Source: Herbaspirillum autotrophicum (GTDB lineage Bacteria > Pseudomonadota > Gammaproteobacteria > Burkholderiales > Burkholderiaceae_D). From it: a stretch of DNA of 64,000 bases. The translations under genes and the position numbers were made by a program. This document shows positions 17,836-26,615 of this stretch, piece by piece. How positions within the stretch are numbered: the first letter of the stretch is position 1; each line of letters starts with the position of its first letter. The notes below the pieces were generated by a model. That model had not been told where the DNA came from, searched no databases, and saw only the letters and a list, made by a program, of their open reading frames with translations. The stretch spans positions 124,001-188,000 of the forward strand of contig NZ_LFLS01000002.1 of the NCBI RefSeq assembly GCF_001189915.1, read 5' to 3'.

Positions 17836-18888
17836 ATGACAAATAAAACAAGCGAATTCATTCTCAACACTTGGTATGTCATCGCGTGGTCCGACGAAGT
17901 GAACCGCACGCTGCTGGGTCGCACGGTGGCGGGTGTGCCGGTGGTGCTGTACCGGCGCCTCGATGGCACGGCCACCGCCATTCACGGCGTCTGCCCACAC
18001 CGGTTTGCACCGTTGGCGATGGGCAATCTGATCGAAGACCGCGTGCAGTGCAACTACCACGGCCTGGAATTCGATTGCTCCGGCAAGTGTGTGAAGAATC
18101 CGCAATCGGGTGGCCAGGTGGTGGACGCGCTGCATATCGATGCTTATCCGTTGCAGGAAAAACATTCGTTGATCTGGATCTGGTTGGGCGACCGCGACAA
18201 AGCGCAGCAACAGGACATTCCCGACTTCAGTCATCTTACCGATCCTGCCCGCCGCACTATCAAGGGCTTGAGCCGGGTCAATGGCGGCCACCAATTGATG
18301 GTCGACAACCTGATGGATCTGGGTCACTTCAATTACCTGCACAAGGCGATGGCAAAGCTCAGTACCGGCTTCGAAGACGTCAAGCGGGAAGTGCGACAAG
18401 AAGGCAACACGGTCTTCAACAACCTGCTGTTCCCCGGCTGCAAGCCGACCGTACTGTTCCAGTCCGGCTTCGAGGACAAGGACACCATCGTCGACCAGTT
18501 CAACGATATCCGCTGGGATCCGATCGGATTGATGCGTAACCAGGTGGGCGTGACGCCAACCGGCCGGGGCCGCGAGCACGGCATCAATCAGTACGGCACG
18601 CATATCGTCATTCCCGAGACTGTCGACAGTTGCCACTACTTCTATGGCTCCTCGCGAAATTATTCACAGGACGATGAAACGGTCGATGCCCTGTTCCGTC
18701 AGTGGCAGCAGCGGGCGCTGAACGACGAGGACAAGCCGATGATCGAGAAAATACACGCGCTGCAACCTTACCTGCGTGCCAATGGCCGCACTCCGGTCAT
18801 GCTGTCATCCGACGGTGCAGCGGTCCGGGTGCAGCGTATTGTCGAATCGATGTTAAAGCTGGAACAAGAGGCGAGGAAAGACAAATGA
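17836..18888 (+). CDS. Second Rieske [2Fe-2S] oxygenase, VanA-like
   Basis: At 350 residues, clearly related to but different from the oxygenase at 15836. Rieske ligands C53-x-H55 (CPHRFAPL) and C72-x2-H75 (CNYHGLEF); mononuclear iron motif D157-NLM-D161-LG-H164-x4-H169. It has its own ribosome binding site (AACAAGGAGACAATC) and overlaps the amidohydrolase start by 4 bp. Having two terminal oxygenases suggests two different methoxyl positions, or two methylated substrates, are attacked. As with the first copy, N-demethylation or ring hydroxylation cannot be excluded from sequence alone. Confidence 0.86.
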   Translation: MTNKTSEFILNTWYVIAWSDEVNRTLLGRTVAGVPVVLYRRLDGTATAIHGVCPHRFAPLAMGNLIEDRVQCNYHGLEFDCSGKCVKNPQSGGQVVDALHIDAYPLQEKHSLIWIWLGDRDKAQQQDIPDFSHLTDPARRTIKGLSRVNGGHQLMVDNLMDLGHFNYLHKAMAKLSTGFEDVKREVRQEGNTVFNNLLFPGCKPTVLFQSGFEDKDTIVDQFNDIRWDPIGLMRNQVGVTPTGRGREHGINQYGTHIVIPETVDSCHYFYGSSRNYSQDDETVDALFRQWQQRALNDEDKPMIEKIHALQPYLRANGRTPVMLSSDGAAVRVQRIVESMLKLEQEARKDK

Positions 18889-20387
18889 TAAAGCTGACGA
18901 AAACAATGGCAGCAGTCTGGGTGAGCGCTGCACTGACGGGCTGCGCTACTGCGGATATGCAGACGGTCACGCAGGGCACGCTGATCCGCAATGTCACGGT
19001 GGTGAACACGCGCGATGGTTCGCTCAGTCCGGACATGGCGGTAATTTTGGCCAGCGGCAAGATCGAACGGATAGTGCCGGCGGCAGGCGTGCGCGCAGGA
19101 GCCGGTGCGAAGGAAGTCGATGGCAGCGGGAAATACCTGGTACCTGGTTTCCTCGACATGCATACCCATGCCATGTTGGAGGCAGACCAGAAGCCGGCGC
19201 CATGGCCGTTGCTGCTCGCCCATGGCGTCACGGGGGTGCGCGAGATGGCCGGTTCACCTGCGCTCATTGAACAAAGCCGGCGCCTGAATGCGGACAGCGT
19301 GGCGGGGCGCATTGACGCGCCTGAAATCCTGCTGATTCCCGGCACGTTGCTGGTGGGTGTTGGCACCGCCGACCAAGGCGTGCAGCAAGTGCGACAACAA
19401 AAGGCAATGGGCGCCGACTTCGTCAAGCTGGTCAGCGCCAGCCGCGATGGGGCCTTGGCCGTGCTGGCCGAAGCCAAGGCGCAGGGCCTAACGGTGGCCG
19501 GCCACTTGCCGGTCGCCCTTGGCGCCGCGCAAGCGGCGAACGCTGGCTGGCACTCGGTTGAGCATTTGGGCTCCGGCCTGGGCATCTTGCTTGATTGTGC
19601 CGCGCAAGGCGACGAGGCCAGGGCAGCGCTGCTGCGCGGAGAGGGCGCGCCACCGGTGTTTACACCGAGCTTCATTGCCACGCCAATGCTGTACCGCGAA
19701 CGCGATGCGCAGTTCTACCAGCGAGTCATCGACAGCTACAGCGACACAAAATGCCGCGCGCTGGCACAGGTCTTTGTGCGCAACGGCACTTGGCATGTGC
19801 CGACGCTGATCCGCTTGCGCACTTCGGAATTCAGTAACGATGTGCAGTACCGCAAAGACCCGCATCTGGCCTGGATCAACAAGGGCACGCGGGCCAAGTG
19901 GGAACAACTGGCGACGCAGTACGACGCCAAAATACCGGCGTCGGCGCAAGCGACCTTTCGGCACTATTACGGCCTGCAACAGCAAGTGGTGAAACTGTTG
20001 AAAGACAGTGGCGTGAAGATGTTGGCAGGATCGGACTTTGGCGGCATCTGGGTGATCCCCGGCTACAGTCTGCACCAGGAATTCCGCGAGCTGGCAGCGG
20101 CCGGACTGACACCGCTGGAGATCCTGCAAATGACCACGCTGAATGGCGCGACCTTTTTAGGTAAGGAAGCGAGTATGGGAACGGTGGAGGCGGGCAAGAA
20201 TGCCGACCTGGTGCTGCTCGATGCCAACCCGATCGCCGATGCATCGAATCTGGACCAGATCGCTGGCGTGTTCCTGAGGGGGCGTTATTTCTCCGCCACT
20301 GATCTTGATCGGATGAAACGCGACGTTGCGCAGGCGTGGGGAAACCAGCCTCTGGCGACAGGTGATAAGCACGGACACGTACATTAA
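18885..20387 (+). CDS. Lipoprotein amidohydrolase-superfamily enzyme
   Basis: 500 residues from ATG 18885, which gives ATGA with the upstream stop; the frame is open further upstream inside the oxygenase gene. The N-terminus is a lipoprotein signal (AAVWVSAALTGC, lipobox cysteine C20), so the enzyme sits in the periplasm tethered to a membrane. Metal-dependent amidohydrolase motifs follow: DMHTHAM (H93, H95), FVKLVSAS, GHLPV, HSVEHLG and GSDFGG. The closest general class is imidazolonepropionase/prolidase-like. A periplasmic hydrolase in a catabolic unit with its own porin and importer suggests it trims a conjugated substrate before uptake. The substrate is unknown. Confidence 0.82.
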   Translation: MIKLTKTMAAVWVSAALTGCATADMQTVTQGTLIRNVTVVNTRDGSLSPDMAVILASGKIERIVPAAGVRAGAGAKEVDGSGKYLVPGFLDMHTHAMLEADQKPAPWPLLLAHGVTGVREMAGSPALIEQSRRLNADSVAGRIDAPEILLIPGTLLVGVGTADQGVQQVRQQKAMGADFVKLVSASRDGALAVLAEAKAQGLTVAGHLPVALGAAQAANAGWHSVEHLGSGLGILLDCAAQGDEARAALLRGEGAPPVFTPSFIATPMLYRERDAQFYQRVIDSYSDTKCRALAQVFVRNGTWHVPTLIRLRTSEFSNDVQYRKDPHLAWINKGTRAKWEQLATQYDAKIPASAQATFRHYYGLQQQVVKLLKDSGVKMLAGSDFGGIWVIPGYSLHQEFRELAAAGLTPLEILQMTTLNGATFLGKEASMGTVEAGKNADLVLLDANPIADASNLDQIAGVFLRGRYFSATDLDRMKRDVAQAWGNQPLATGDKHGHVH

Positions 20388-20444
20388 ACAGCACTTCGGG
20401 ATTGGGTATTTTTCTAGTTTGCGCGAAGGATTGCGAACAGGTCA

Positions 20445-20651
20445 GCCAGAAAGAATGCCGACGTGGTGCTACTCGACGAGAACCCCATTGTCGATGGTGG
20501 AAACATCGACAAGATTGCCGGAGCATTCCTGAAAGGCAGGTACTTTTATTGCGCCGATCCTGCTCGGATGAAACGCGAATTCTTGGAGAAATATCAAATA
20601 AGACAGGATAAGAATAAATCCCCTGAATCGTATATCGGGCGAACCTACTGA
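20445..20651 (+). pseudogene. 3' remnant of a second amidohydrolase gene
   Basis: The frame SARKNADVVLLDENPIVDGG continuing to GAFLKGRYFYCADPARMKRE matches the C-terminus of the intact amidohydrolase (KNADLVLLDANPIADASNLD, then FLRGRYFSATDLDRMKRD) residue by residue. Only about 68 codons remain, just downstream of the full gene. It looks like a tandem paralogue that lost everything but its tail, since the two tails differ too much to be a recent duplication. Confidence 0.8.
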
Positions 20652-20674
20652 CCGCCCAGCTGAAGCAAAAGAAT

Positions 20675-20707
20675 AACGCGAGTGTGATTTTTCACATTCG
20701 CGTTTTT
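20675..20707 (+). terminator. Rho-independent terminator after the amidohydrolase unit
   Basis: Arms AACGCGAGTGTGA (20675-20687) and TCACATTCGCGTT (20692-20704) pair at 12 of 13 positions around a TTTT loop and run into TTTTT. It separates the Rieske/amidohydrolase unit from the porin promoter. Confidence 0.85.
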
Positions 20708-20723
20708 CGCATCGAATCGAGAT

Positions 20724-20798
20724 TTTTCATCTATGCATTTTATTCATTCTGAATATGAAACACATTGTATTTATTTATGCAATAAGCGTCCTTAGAAT
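20724..20798 (+). promoter_or_regulatory. Two-part LysR operator and promoter of the porin/importer operon
   Basis: TTTTCATCTATG (20724-20735), 9 bases, CATTCTGAATATGAA (20745-20759), then 33 bases to a -10 box TAGAAT (20793-20798). Element sequences, their spacing and the distance to the -10 box are the same as upstream of the catabolic operon at 4932-5006, so the LysR protein at 4000 should activate both. The -35 region is poor, as usual for activator-dependent promoters. Confidence 0.75.
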
Positions 20799-20846
20799 GA
20801 ATTGACTGCCAGTTCTGGCAGCATAAAAAAAATCTGGAGACAAACA

Positions 20847-21950
20847 ATGTATAAAAAACTGATCATGCTGATCGTGGTACCTGCTTTGCTGCCCGCAAGC
20901 GTCATGGCCCAAACCTCACTGGGTTCGAGCAATGTCATCTTCTATGGCAAGTTGGATCTGGCGCTCGATTTGACCCGTTTTTCCAGCGTTCCTGGAAGAG
21001 CAGGGCAATCCATCCCATACCTGTCCAATGATATTTCGTACTGGGGACTGACCGGAACCGAAGATCTCGGCGATGGCACGCGCGCCTATTTCAAACTGGA
21101 GTCGGGATTCAGTATGGATACCGGCGCCAGTTCTGGTGGCAGCAAGCTGTTTGACCGGGAAGCTTATGTCGGCTATGGCGCCGGTTGGGGAGCGCTGCAG
21201 TTGGGAAGCCAGTTTTCACCAGCGTTGTTCCTGCAGGCGAGAAGTGATGCCTATGCGCGCCACGGGAATGGCGGGGGCTTTACATTGACCCAGCAAACTC
21301 CCGGTAATGTGCGCGGTTTCGCCGGTGCCGGAACATTGGATAACGCGATCCAGTACGTATCGCCGCGCGGTAAGGATTTCAGCTTCCGCTTCTTGCATGC
21401 ACTGAGTGAAAGGGCAACTTCTCCCAAGGACCTTGGACAATACGACTCGGCCAGCCTCGAATATGCAAAGGGGCCGCTGTTCGCAGGCATTGCCTATGAA
21501 GACCAAACTCTTGCTGGTCTCAATCCAAACACCACCCGCTCCAACCGCACCTTGACCGCCGGCCTGACCTATGACTTTACCGTATTCAAGCTGTTCAGCT
21601 ATCTGATGAAAAACAAACTGGATGGAGAAAAAGACGTCAACGCTTATCAGGCCGGCATCAATTATCCAATCGGCGTCGACACCGTCCGCGCTACTTACAC
21701 AACGCGCCGGCTGGAAGACACCGCGGGCGGACGTGCCAGCACCTATGCATTGGGCTTCTACCATCCGTTGTCAATTCGCACCACGTTGTACGCGTCATAT
21801 GCGCACTTGAATAACGGCAGTGCGACCAACCTGGGGCTCTGGCCAAGCATGAAGAGTTATTTACCGCCTGTTGCTGCAGGTGGCGCGGGCTTGCCGTTAG
21901 GTGGCCAGGACGTCAGTAGTTTCGAAATTGGTATACGTCACACGTTTTAA
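20847..21950 (+). CDS. Outer-membrane general porin
   Basis: 367 residues from ATG 20847, behind TCTGGAGACAAACA; an in-frame ATG at 20802 lacks this site and would spoil the signal peptide. The signal is MYKKLIMLIVVPALLPASVMA. The mature start SSNVIFYGKLDLALDLTRF, the loop with DGTRAYFKLESGFSMDTG and FDREAYVGYG, and the final aromatic residue (RHTF) mark a 16-stranded betaproteobacterial trimeric porin. It is the first gene of a unit with a Liv-type importer and is placed under the same operator as the degradation genes, so it probably admits the aromatic substrate. Confidence 0.9.
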   Translation: MYKKLIMLIVVPALLPASVMAQTSLGSSNVIFYGKLDLALDLTRFSSVPGRAGQSIPYLSNDISYWGLTGTEDLGDGTRAYFKLESGFSMDTGASSGGSKLFDREAYVGYGAGWGALQLGSQFSPALFLQARSDAYARHGNGGGFTLTQQTPGNVRGFAGAGTLDNAIQYVSPRGKDFSFRFLHALSERATSPKDLGQYDSASLEYAKGPLFAGIAYEDQTLAGLNPNTTRSNRTLTAGLTYDFTVFKLFSYLMKNKLDGEKDVNAYQAGINYPIGVDTVRATYTTRRLEDTAGGRASTYALGFYHPLSIRTTLYASYAHLNNGSATNLGLWPSMKSYLPPVAAGGAGLPLGGQDVSSFEIGIRHTF

Positions 21951-21962
21951 TAGGAGAAGAAA

Positions 21963-23150
21963 ATGCTCAAACACATCAGAAATGTCTTGGCGGCGGTAGC
22001 ATTGCCAGCAATGGCAATCGCGCCGGTCGCCGCCCAGGAACCGATCAAGATCGGATTCATGGCCACTTTTTCGGGACCGATAGGCGCTCTCGGCCAAGAT
22101 CAATACGACGGCTTCATGCTGGCAGTGGATGAACGCGGAGGTAAGTTAGGCGGCGTGCCGGTGAAGATAATCAAAGAAGACGATCAGTTCAAGCCTGATA
22201 TCGGTGCGCAGATTGTCACCAAGCTGATCGAACGCGAAAAGGTTCCCATCATCACCGGCATCACGGCATCGAATGTCGTGATGGCAGTGGCCAAAACGAT
22301 CACCGACAAGAAGGTCTTCTTGCTCAGTACGAATTCCGGACCGTCGCCGTTGGCCGGTGCCAATTGCTCGCCGTACCAGTACGTGGTTTCTTTTCAAGGC
22401 GAGGATATTGCGGAAGTCGTCGGCAAGTATGCGACCGACAAGCAATTCAAACGAGTGGTATTGATGGCACCTAATTACCAGGGCGGGAAGGACTTGTTGG
22501 CAGGATTCAAGCGCGCCTATAAAGGTCTGATCCTCGATGAAATTTATACGCCGCTAAGCCAGCTTGATTTTTCGACCGAGCTGACCCAGGTCGCCGCTGC
22601 CAAGGCGGATGCTGTGTTCGCTTTTTATCCTGGCGCCATGGGCATAAATTTCGTGCGTCAGTACCAGCAGGCCGGTTTGTTAAAAACACTGCCTCTGCTG
22701 TCGACTGGCATCATTGATGGCACCAGTCTGCCGGCGCTGAAGACGGCAGCATTGGGCGCTTTACTCGGGATGGAATGGGGACCAGATCTGGACAATGCGG
22801 CCAACAAGAAATTTGTTGAACAGTTCGAACGAAAGTTCAAGCGGATACCGTCGAATCTGGCCGCTCAGGGCTACGACGGCGCACTCTTGCTGGACTCGGC
22901 GATCGCCAAAGTAAAGGGCAATATGGCTGACAAGGCCGCCTTTGCTGCAGCGCTGAAGGCGGCGGATTTCAAGTCTGTGCGGGGGAAATTCAAGTTCAAT
23001 AACAATAATTTCCCTATTCAGGATTTGCATATTTTCGAAGCAGCCAACGATGCCAAGGGACGCGTCAGCATGCGTAAAGTGGCGACGCCGTTGGTTGACC
23101 ACCAGGACGCCTATCACACCCAATGCGTGATGCGCCAGGTAGAGCCATGA
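21963..23150 (+). CDS. Periplasmic binding protein of a branched-chain-amino-acid-type ABC importer
   Basis: 395 residues with signal peptide MLKHIRNVLAAVALPAMAIAPVAAQ. The mature part begins EPIKIGFMATFSGPIGALGQDQYDGFMLAV, the standard type I fold of LivJ/LivK relatives, and keeps the hinge VPIITGITASNV. Versions of this family linked to ring-degradation operons bind aromatic acids such as benzoates and cinnamates rather than amino acids (established for several soil bacteria). Its stop overlaps the permease start as ATGA. It is predicted to bind the pathway substrate or a side-chain acid. Confidence 0.88.
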   Translation: MLKHIRNVLAAVALPAMAIAPVAAQEPIKIGFMATFSGPIGALGQDQYDGFMLAVDERGGKLGGVPVKIIKEDDQFKPDIGAQIVTKLIEREKVPIITGITASNVVMAVAKTITDKKVFLLSTNSGPSPLAGANCSPYQYVVSFQGEDIAEVVGKYATDKQFKRVVLMAPNYQGGKDLLAGFKRAYKGLILDEIYTPLSQLDFSTELTQVAAAKADAVFAFYPGAMGINFVRQYQQAGLLKTLPLLSTGIIDGTSLPALKTAALGALLGMEWGPDLDNAANKKFVEQFERKFKRIPSNLAAQGYDGALLLDSAIAKVKGNMADKAAFAAALKAADFKSVRGKFKFNNNNFPIQDLHIFEAANDAKGRVSMRKVATPLVDHQDAYHTQCVMRQVEP

Positions 23151-24067
23151 ACAGCACGGTCTTCCTGTCGCAGCTGCTGAACGGCTTCCAATTCGGCATT
23201 TTGCTGTTTCTGTTGTCCGCCGGGCTGACGTTGGTGTTGGGCATCATGAACGTGGTCAATCTGGCGCACGGCTCGTTGTTCATGGCCGGCGCCTACTTCG
23301 GTGCCGTCGCGTTCAGCTGGACTGGCTCGTTCCCGGCGTCCATAGCAATTGCTATCGTCGCTACTCTGGCGCTGGGTGTGCTGATGGAGCGGTTGGTACT
23401 GTCCCGTCTGTACGGCCGCGACCACTTGTATCAAGTGCTGGCGACTTTTGGCCTGATCTTGCTGCTCAACGAGGTGGCTGCCGTGCTATGGGGCCGCGCC
23501 CCTTTGTTTATCGAGGTGCCGGAAGCGTTGTCGGGCACGGTGTCATTGTTCGGCGTTCCATACCCGGCTTACCGTTGCGCGATCATCGCAGCCGGACTGG
23601 TGGTCGCACTGGCGCTGTATCTGGTAATCAATAAAACGCGGCTGGGCATGCTGATACGCGCTGGTGCAGCAGACGCCACGATGGTATCTGCGCTGGGTAT
23701 CAATATCGGACGTATCAATATGCTGGTGTTCGGTGGCGGTGCCGCACTGGCCGGATTGTCCGGCATGATGGCCGCCCCCATTCTGGCGGTTCAGCCGGGG
23801 ATGGGAGAGCCGGTATTGATTCTGGCATTGGTGGTCATTGTCACCGGTGGTATCGGTTCGGTGCGCGGCGCCTTCTACGGCGCGCTCATCATCGGCGTCG
23901 CCGATACGTTAGGGCGGGCGTTTCTGCCCACGCTGTTGAAAGAGCTGTTCGAACGTTCGGTAGCGCAAGCTGCCGGGCCGGCTATCGCATCGATGTTCAT
24001 CTATTTGTTGATGGCTTCTGTGCTGGCGCTGCGACCGCAGGGCTTGTTCCCGGTAAAACATGGATAA
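23147..24067 (+). CDS. livH: LivH-type ABC permease
   Basis: 306 residues from ATG 23147, overlapping the binding-protein stop. About eight hydrophobic segments, the LivH signature GLTLVLGIMNVVNLAHGSLFM near the start, and the family EAA-like loop region near GRAFLPTLLKELFERS at the end. Inner-membrane subunit pairing with the next gene, which it overlaps by 8 bp. The symbol reflects family membership; the substrate is probably aromatic. Confidence 0.9.
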   Translation: MNSTVFLSQLLNGFQFGILLFLLSAGLTLVLGIMNVVNLAHGSLFMAGAYFGAVAFSWTGSFPASIAIAIVATLALGVLMERLVLSRLYGRDHLYQVLATFGLILLLNEVAAVLWGRAPLFIEVPEALSGTVSLFGVPYPAYRCAIIAAGLVVALALYLVINKTRLGMLIRAGAADATMVSALGINIGRINMLVFGGGAALAGLSGMMAAPILAVQPGMGEPVLILALVVIVTGGIGSVRGAFYGALIIGVADTLGRAFLPTLLKELFERSVAQAAGPAIASMFIYLLMASVLALRPQGLFPVKHG

Positions 24068-25133
24068 GGCAAAAATCAATATGAAACTGAATGATGCAAT
24101 CTCGGGGCTGATTGGTCCTGGCGCACCGCCCTTGGCACGACAACCAGGATTTCGATGGTCGCTGCCGCGTGCTGCGCTGCCAGTCGCAATCATGGCCGCA
24201 CTGGCGCTGGTTCCGCTGTTGGCGGAACTGGCAGGGCAACCCTTCTACATTACGCTGGTAACACGCATTCTGATTTTCGCGCTAGCGGCAACGGGGCTGA
24301 ACTTGGTGCTCGGTTACGGCGGCATGATAAGCATGGGTCATGCACTCTATATCGGCGTTGGCGCCTATGCAGTCGGGATTTTGTCCTCATACGGTGTGAC
24401 TAGCGGCTGGATCCACCTTGGCGCAGCGCTGGCATGTGGTGGTCTGATCGCGTTGCTGATAGGCGCAATCAGCCTGCGTACCAGCGGGGTCGGCTACATC
24501 ATGATCACACTGGCATTTGCGCAGATGCTGTATTTCCTGGTGGTGAGTTTGCGTCAGTTTGGCGGTGACGACGGCTTGCCATTGGCCTCTCGCAGTGACT
24601 TCAGCGGCTTGCCGTTATCCAATCCCAATGTGCTGTATTACCTCGTCTTCGTCGTGCTCGCGGTTACGCTGTATTGCTTTCGCCGCCTTGTGCATGCGCG
24701 CTTCGGGATGTTGTTGCGGGGAGCCAAGTGCAACCCGCGTCGCATGGCGGCGCTCGGTTTCCCGCTACTGCGCTACCGGCTATTGGCGTATGTGATTTCC
24801 GCGCAAGTGTGTGTGATCGCCGGGCTCTTGATGGCCAATCTGACCAATTTCGTCTCGCCGTCTTATATGCACTGGGCGGTATCCGGAGAGCTGCTCGTCA
24901 TGGTCGTACTTGGTGGCCTGGGTACGCTGATGGGGCCGGTGGTCGGTGCGCTCTGCATGCTGATACTGGAAGAAGTATTGTCCTCTTTGCCATTCACATT
25001 GCCGTATGGACTGGACGAGGTAGTGCGCTCGCACTGGCTGGGTCTGATGGGCCTGTTTATCATCGTTGTTACGCTGGCATTGCGACGAGGGTTATATGGC
25101 GCGCTGATTGCCGGCAAGGAGAAGCTGTCATGA
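24060..25133 (+). CDS. livM: LivM-type ABC permease
   Basis: 357 residues with a basic, Pro-rich 40-residue N-terminal tail and then about nine membrane segments. The LivM signature NLVLGYGGMISMGHALYIGVGAYA is present, as is the terminal LGGLGTLMGPVVGA. It overlaps both neighbours (8 bp before, 4 bp after), so the importer genes are translated as a chain. It forms the channel with LivH. Confidence 0.9.
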   Translation: MDKAKINMKLNDAISGLIGPGAPPLARQPGFRWSLPRAALPVAIMAALALVPLLAELAGQPFYITLVTRILIFALAATGLNLVLGYGGMISMGHALYIGVGAYAVGILSSYGVTSGWIHLGAALACGGLIALLIGAISLRTSGVGYIMITLAFAQMLYFLVVSLRQFGGDDGLPLASRSDFSGLPLSNPNVLYYLVFVVLAVTLYCFRRLVHARFGMLLRGAKCNPRRMAALGFPLLRYRLLAYVISAQVCVIAGLLMANLTNFVSPSYMHWAVSGELLVMVVLGGLGTLMGPVVGALCMLILEEVLSSLPFTLPYGLDEVVRSHWLGLMGLFIIVVTLALRRGLYGALIAGKEKLS

Positions 25134-25882
25134 CGCTCCTTTCAGTTAACGGACTGGTCAAACGGTTCGGCGGTTTGGTCGCCACCGACTGTCTCGACCT
25201 CGATGTCCGCCCCGGCGAAATCCACGCCATCATAGGTCCCAATGGTGCTGGTAAAACTACGTTGATGAACCAGCTTTCGGGTGAGCTGAAGTCTGACGCC
25301 GGATGCATTCTTTTCGACGGACAGGACGTGACCAATTGGCCGTCATATCGTCGCGCGCAGGCCGGTATGGCGCGTTCGTTCCAGATCAGTTCCGTGTTTG
25401 ACGACTTCTCCGTCCTGGAAAATGTCATGTTGGCGCGGCAGGCTATGGATGGTCACAGTTTTTCGTTCCGGCTGCCGGTGCATGCGGATCGCAACTTGAC
25501 CGAACCCGCACTCGCTGCACTGGCCACGGTGGGCTTGGAGCAACTGGCCGCGGCACCGGTGGCGCAACTGGCACATGGTGCACGCCGCCAGTTGGAGATA
25601 GCCATGGCACTGGCAACGCAACCCAAACTGCTATTGCTGGATGAGCCAATGGCAGGCATGAGCCAGCATGAATCGGTAGCTGTGATAGCCCTGCTGCAGC
25701 GGTTGAAAGGCCAATACGGCATTGTGCTGGTCGAACACGACATGGATGCCGTATTCGCGCTAGCCGATCGCATCACGGTATTGGTATACGGCCGCAGCAT
25801 CGCGTGCGGTCTGCCCGATGATATTCGTTGCGATCCCGATGTCAAACACGCCTATCTCGGCGACCAAGAGGAGGTGATATGA
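25130..25882 (+). CDS. livG: LivG-type ABC ATPase
   Basis: 250 residues from ATG 25130 (ATGA with the livM stop). Walker A GPNGAGKTT near residue 38, the LivG-type insert ARSFQISSVFDDFSVLENVMLA, a shortened signature AHGARRQLEIAMAL in place of LSGGQ, Walker B LLLLDEPMAG and the switch histidine in LVEHDMDAVF. The signature loop 'LAHGARRQLE' is normal for this family. It powers the importer from the cytoplasm. Confidence 0.9.
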   Translation: MTLLSVNGLVKRFGGLVATDCLDLDVRPGEIHAIIGPNGAGKTTLMNQLSGELKSDAGCILFDGQDVTNWPSYRRAQAGMARSFQISSVFDDFSVLENVMLARQAMDGHSFSFRLPVHADRNLTEPALAALATVGLEQLAAAPVAQLAHGARRQLEIAMALATQPKLLLLDEPMAGMSQHESVAVIALLQRLKGQYGIVLVEHDMDAVFALADRITVLVYGRSIACGLPDDIRCDPDVKHAYLGDQEEVI

Positions 25883-26589
25883 AGCCGTTGCTGGAACTGG
25901 AACAAGTGGAATGTTGCTATGGCGCCAGCCAGGTTCTGTTCGGCGTTTCGCTAGTCGTAAAGGCGGGCGAATGCGTGACACTGATCGGCCGCAACGGCAT
26001 GGGCAAAAGCACCATCGTGAAAGCCATCATGGGCTTGCTGGCACCGAGTTCGGGGGCGGTACGCATGTCCGGCAAAGATCTCACCGGACATCCCGCCTAT
26101 CGTGTAGCGCAAGCTGGCATTGGCTTGGTGCCCGAGGGCCGACATATCTTCCCCAATCTGACGGTCCGGGAAAATCTGGTCGCTACTGCGAGCAACCGGC
26201 GCAATGCCTTGTCGCCGTGGACCCTCGATAAGGTCTACCAGATGTTCCCGCGGCTCAAAGAACGTGAGCGCAATCTGGGGGCAAATCTGTCTGGCGGCGA
26301 GCAGCAGATGCTGGCGATCGGACGTGCATTGTTGACCAATCCAACGTTGTTGATACTGGATGAAGCGACCGAGGGTCTGGCGCCTCTGGTACGCGGTGAA
26401 ATCTGGCAGGCCCTGGATCGCCTGAAGGCTGCAGGATTGGCTCTGATCGTGATCGACAAGAACATTGGTCCGCTGTTGCGACTGGCGCAGCAGCATTACA
26501 TCATCGAAAAAGGACGAGTGGTATGGAGCGGTAACTCCGACAGTTTGCGCAGCCAGCCGCAACTGTTGCAACAGTACGCAGGTGTGTAA
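25879..26589 (+). CDS. livF: LivF-type ABC ATPase
   Basis: 236 residues from ATG 25879 (ATGA overlap with livG). Walker A GRNGMGKST, the LivF pattern GIGLVPEGRHIFPNLTVRENL, signature LSGGEQQMLAIGRAL and Walker B LLILDEATEGLAP. The switch region reads LIVIDKNIGPLLRLA: the usual histidine is replaced by lysine-asparagine (most LivF proteins have VEQN), which is a minor variation seen in some LivF proteins. Last transporter gene, 26 bp before the formaldehyde dehydrogenase. Confidence 0.9.
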   Translation: MKPLLELEQVECCYGASQVLFGVSLVVKAGECVTLIGRNGMGKSTIVKAIMGLLAPSSGAVRMSGKDLTGHPAYRVAQAGIGLVPEGRHIFPNLTVRENLVATASNRRNALSPWTLDKVYQMFPRLKERERNLGANLSGGEQQMLAIGRALLTNPTLLILDEATEGLAPLVRGEIWQALDRLKAAGLALIVIDKNIGPLLRLAQQHYIIEKGRVVWSGNSDSLRSQPQLLQQYAGV

Positions 26590-26615
26590 GCACATAACAG
26601 GAAAAGGAAAATAAA

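Noticed and set aside
17401..18636. 411-codon minus-strand frame over the Rieske genes
   Set aside because: Antisense to genes with intact iron-sulfur and iron motifs; the product is His/Gln/Val-rich and carries no recognisable domain.
20388..20462. Idea that the amidohydrolase gene simply frameshifts into the downstream tail
   Set aside because: The upstream gene already has a complete C-terminus; the tail at 20445-20651 repeats the same region, so it is a second copy and not a continuation.
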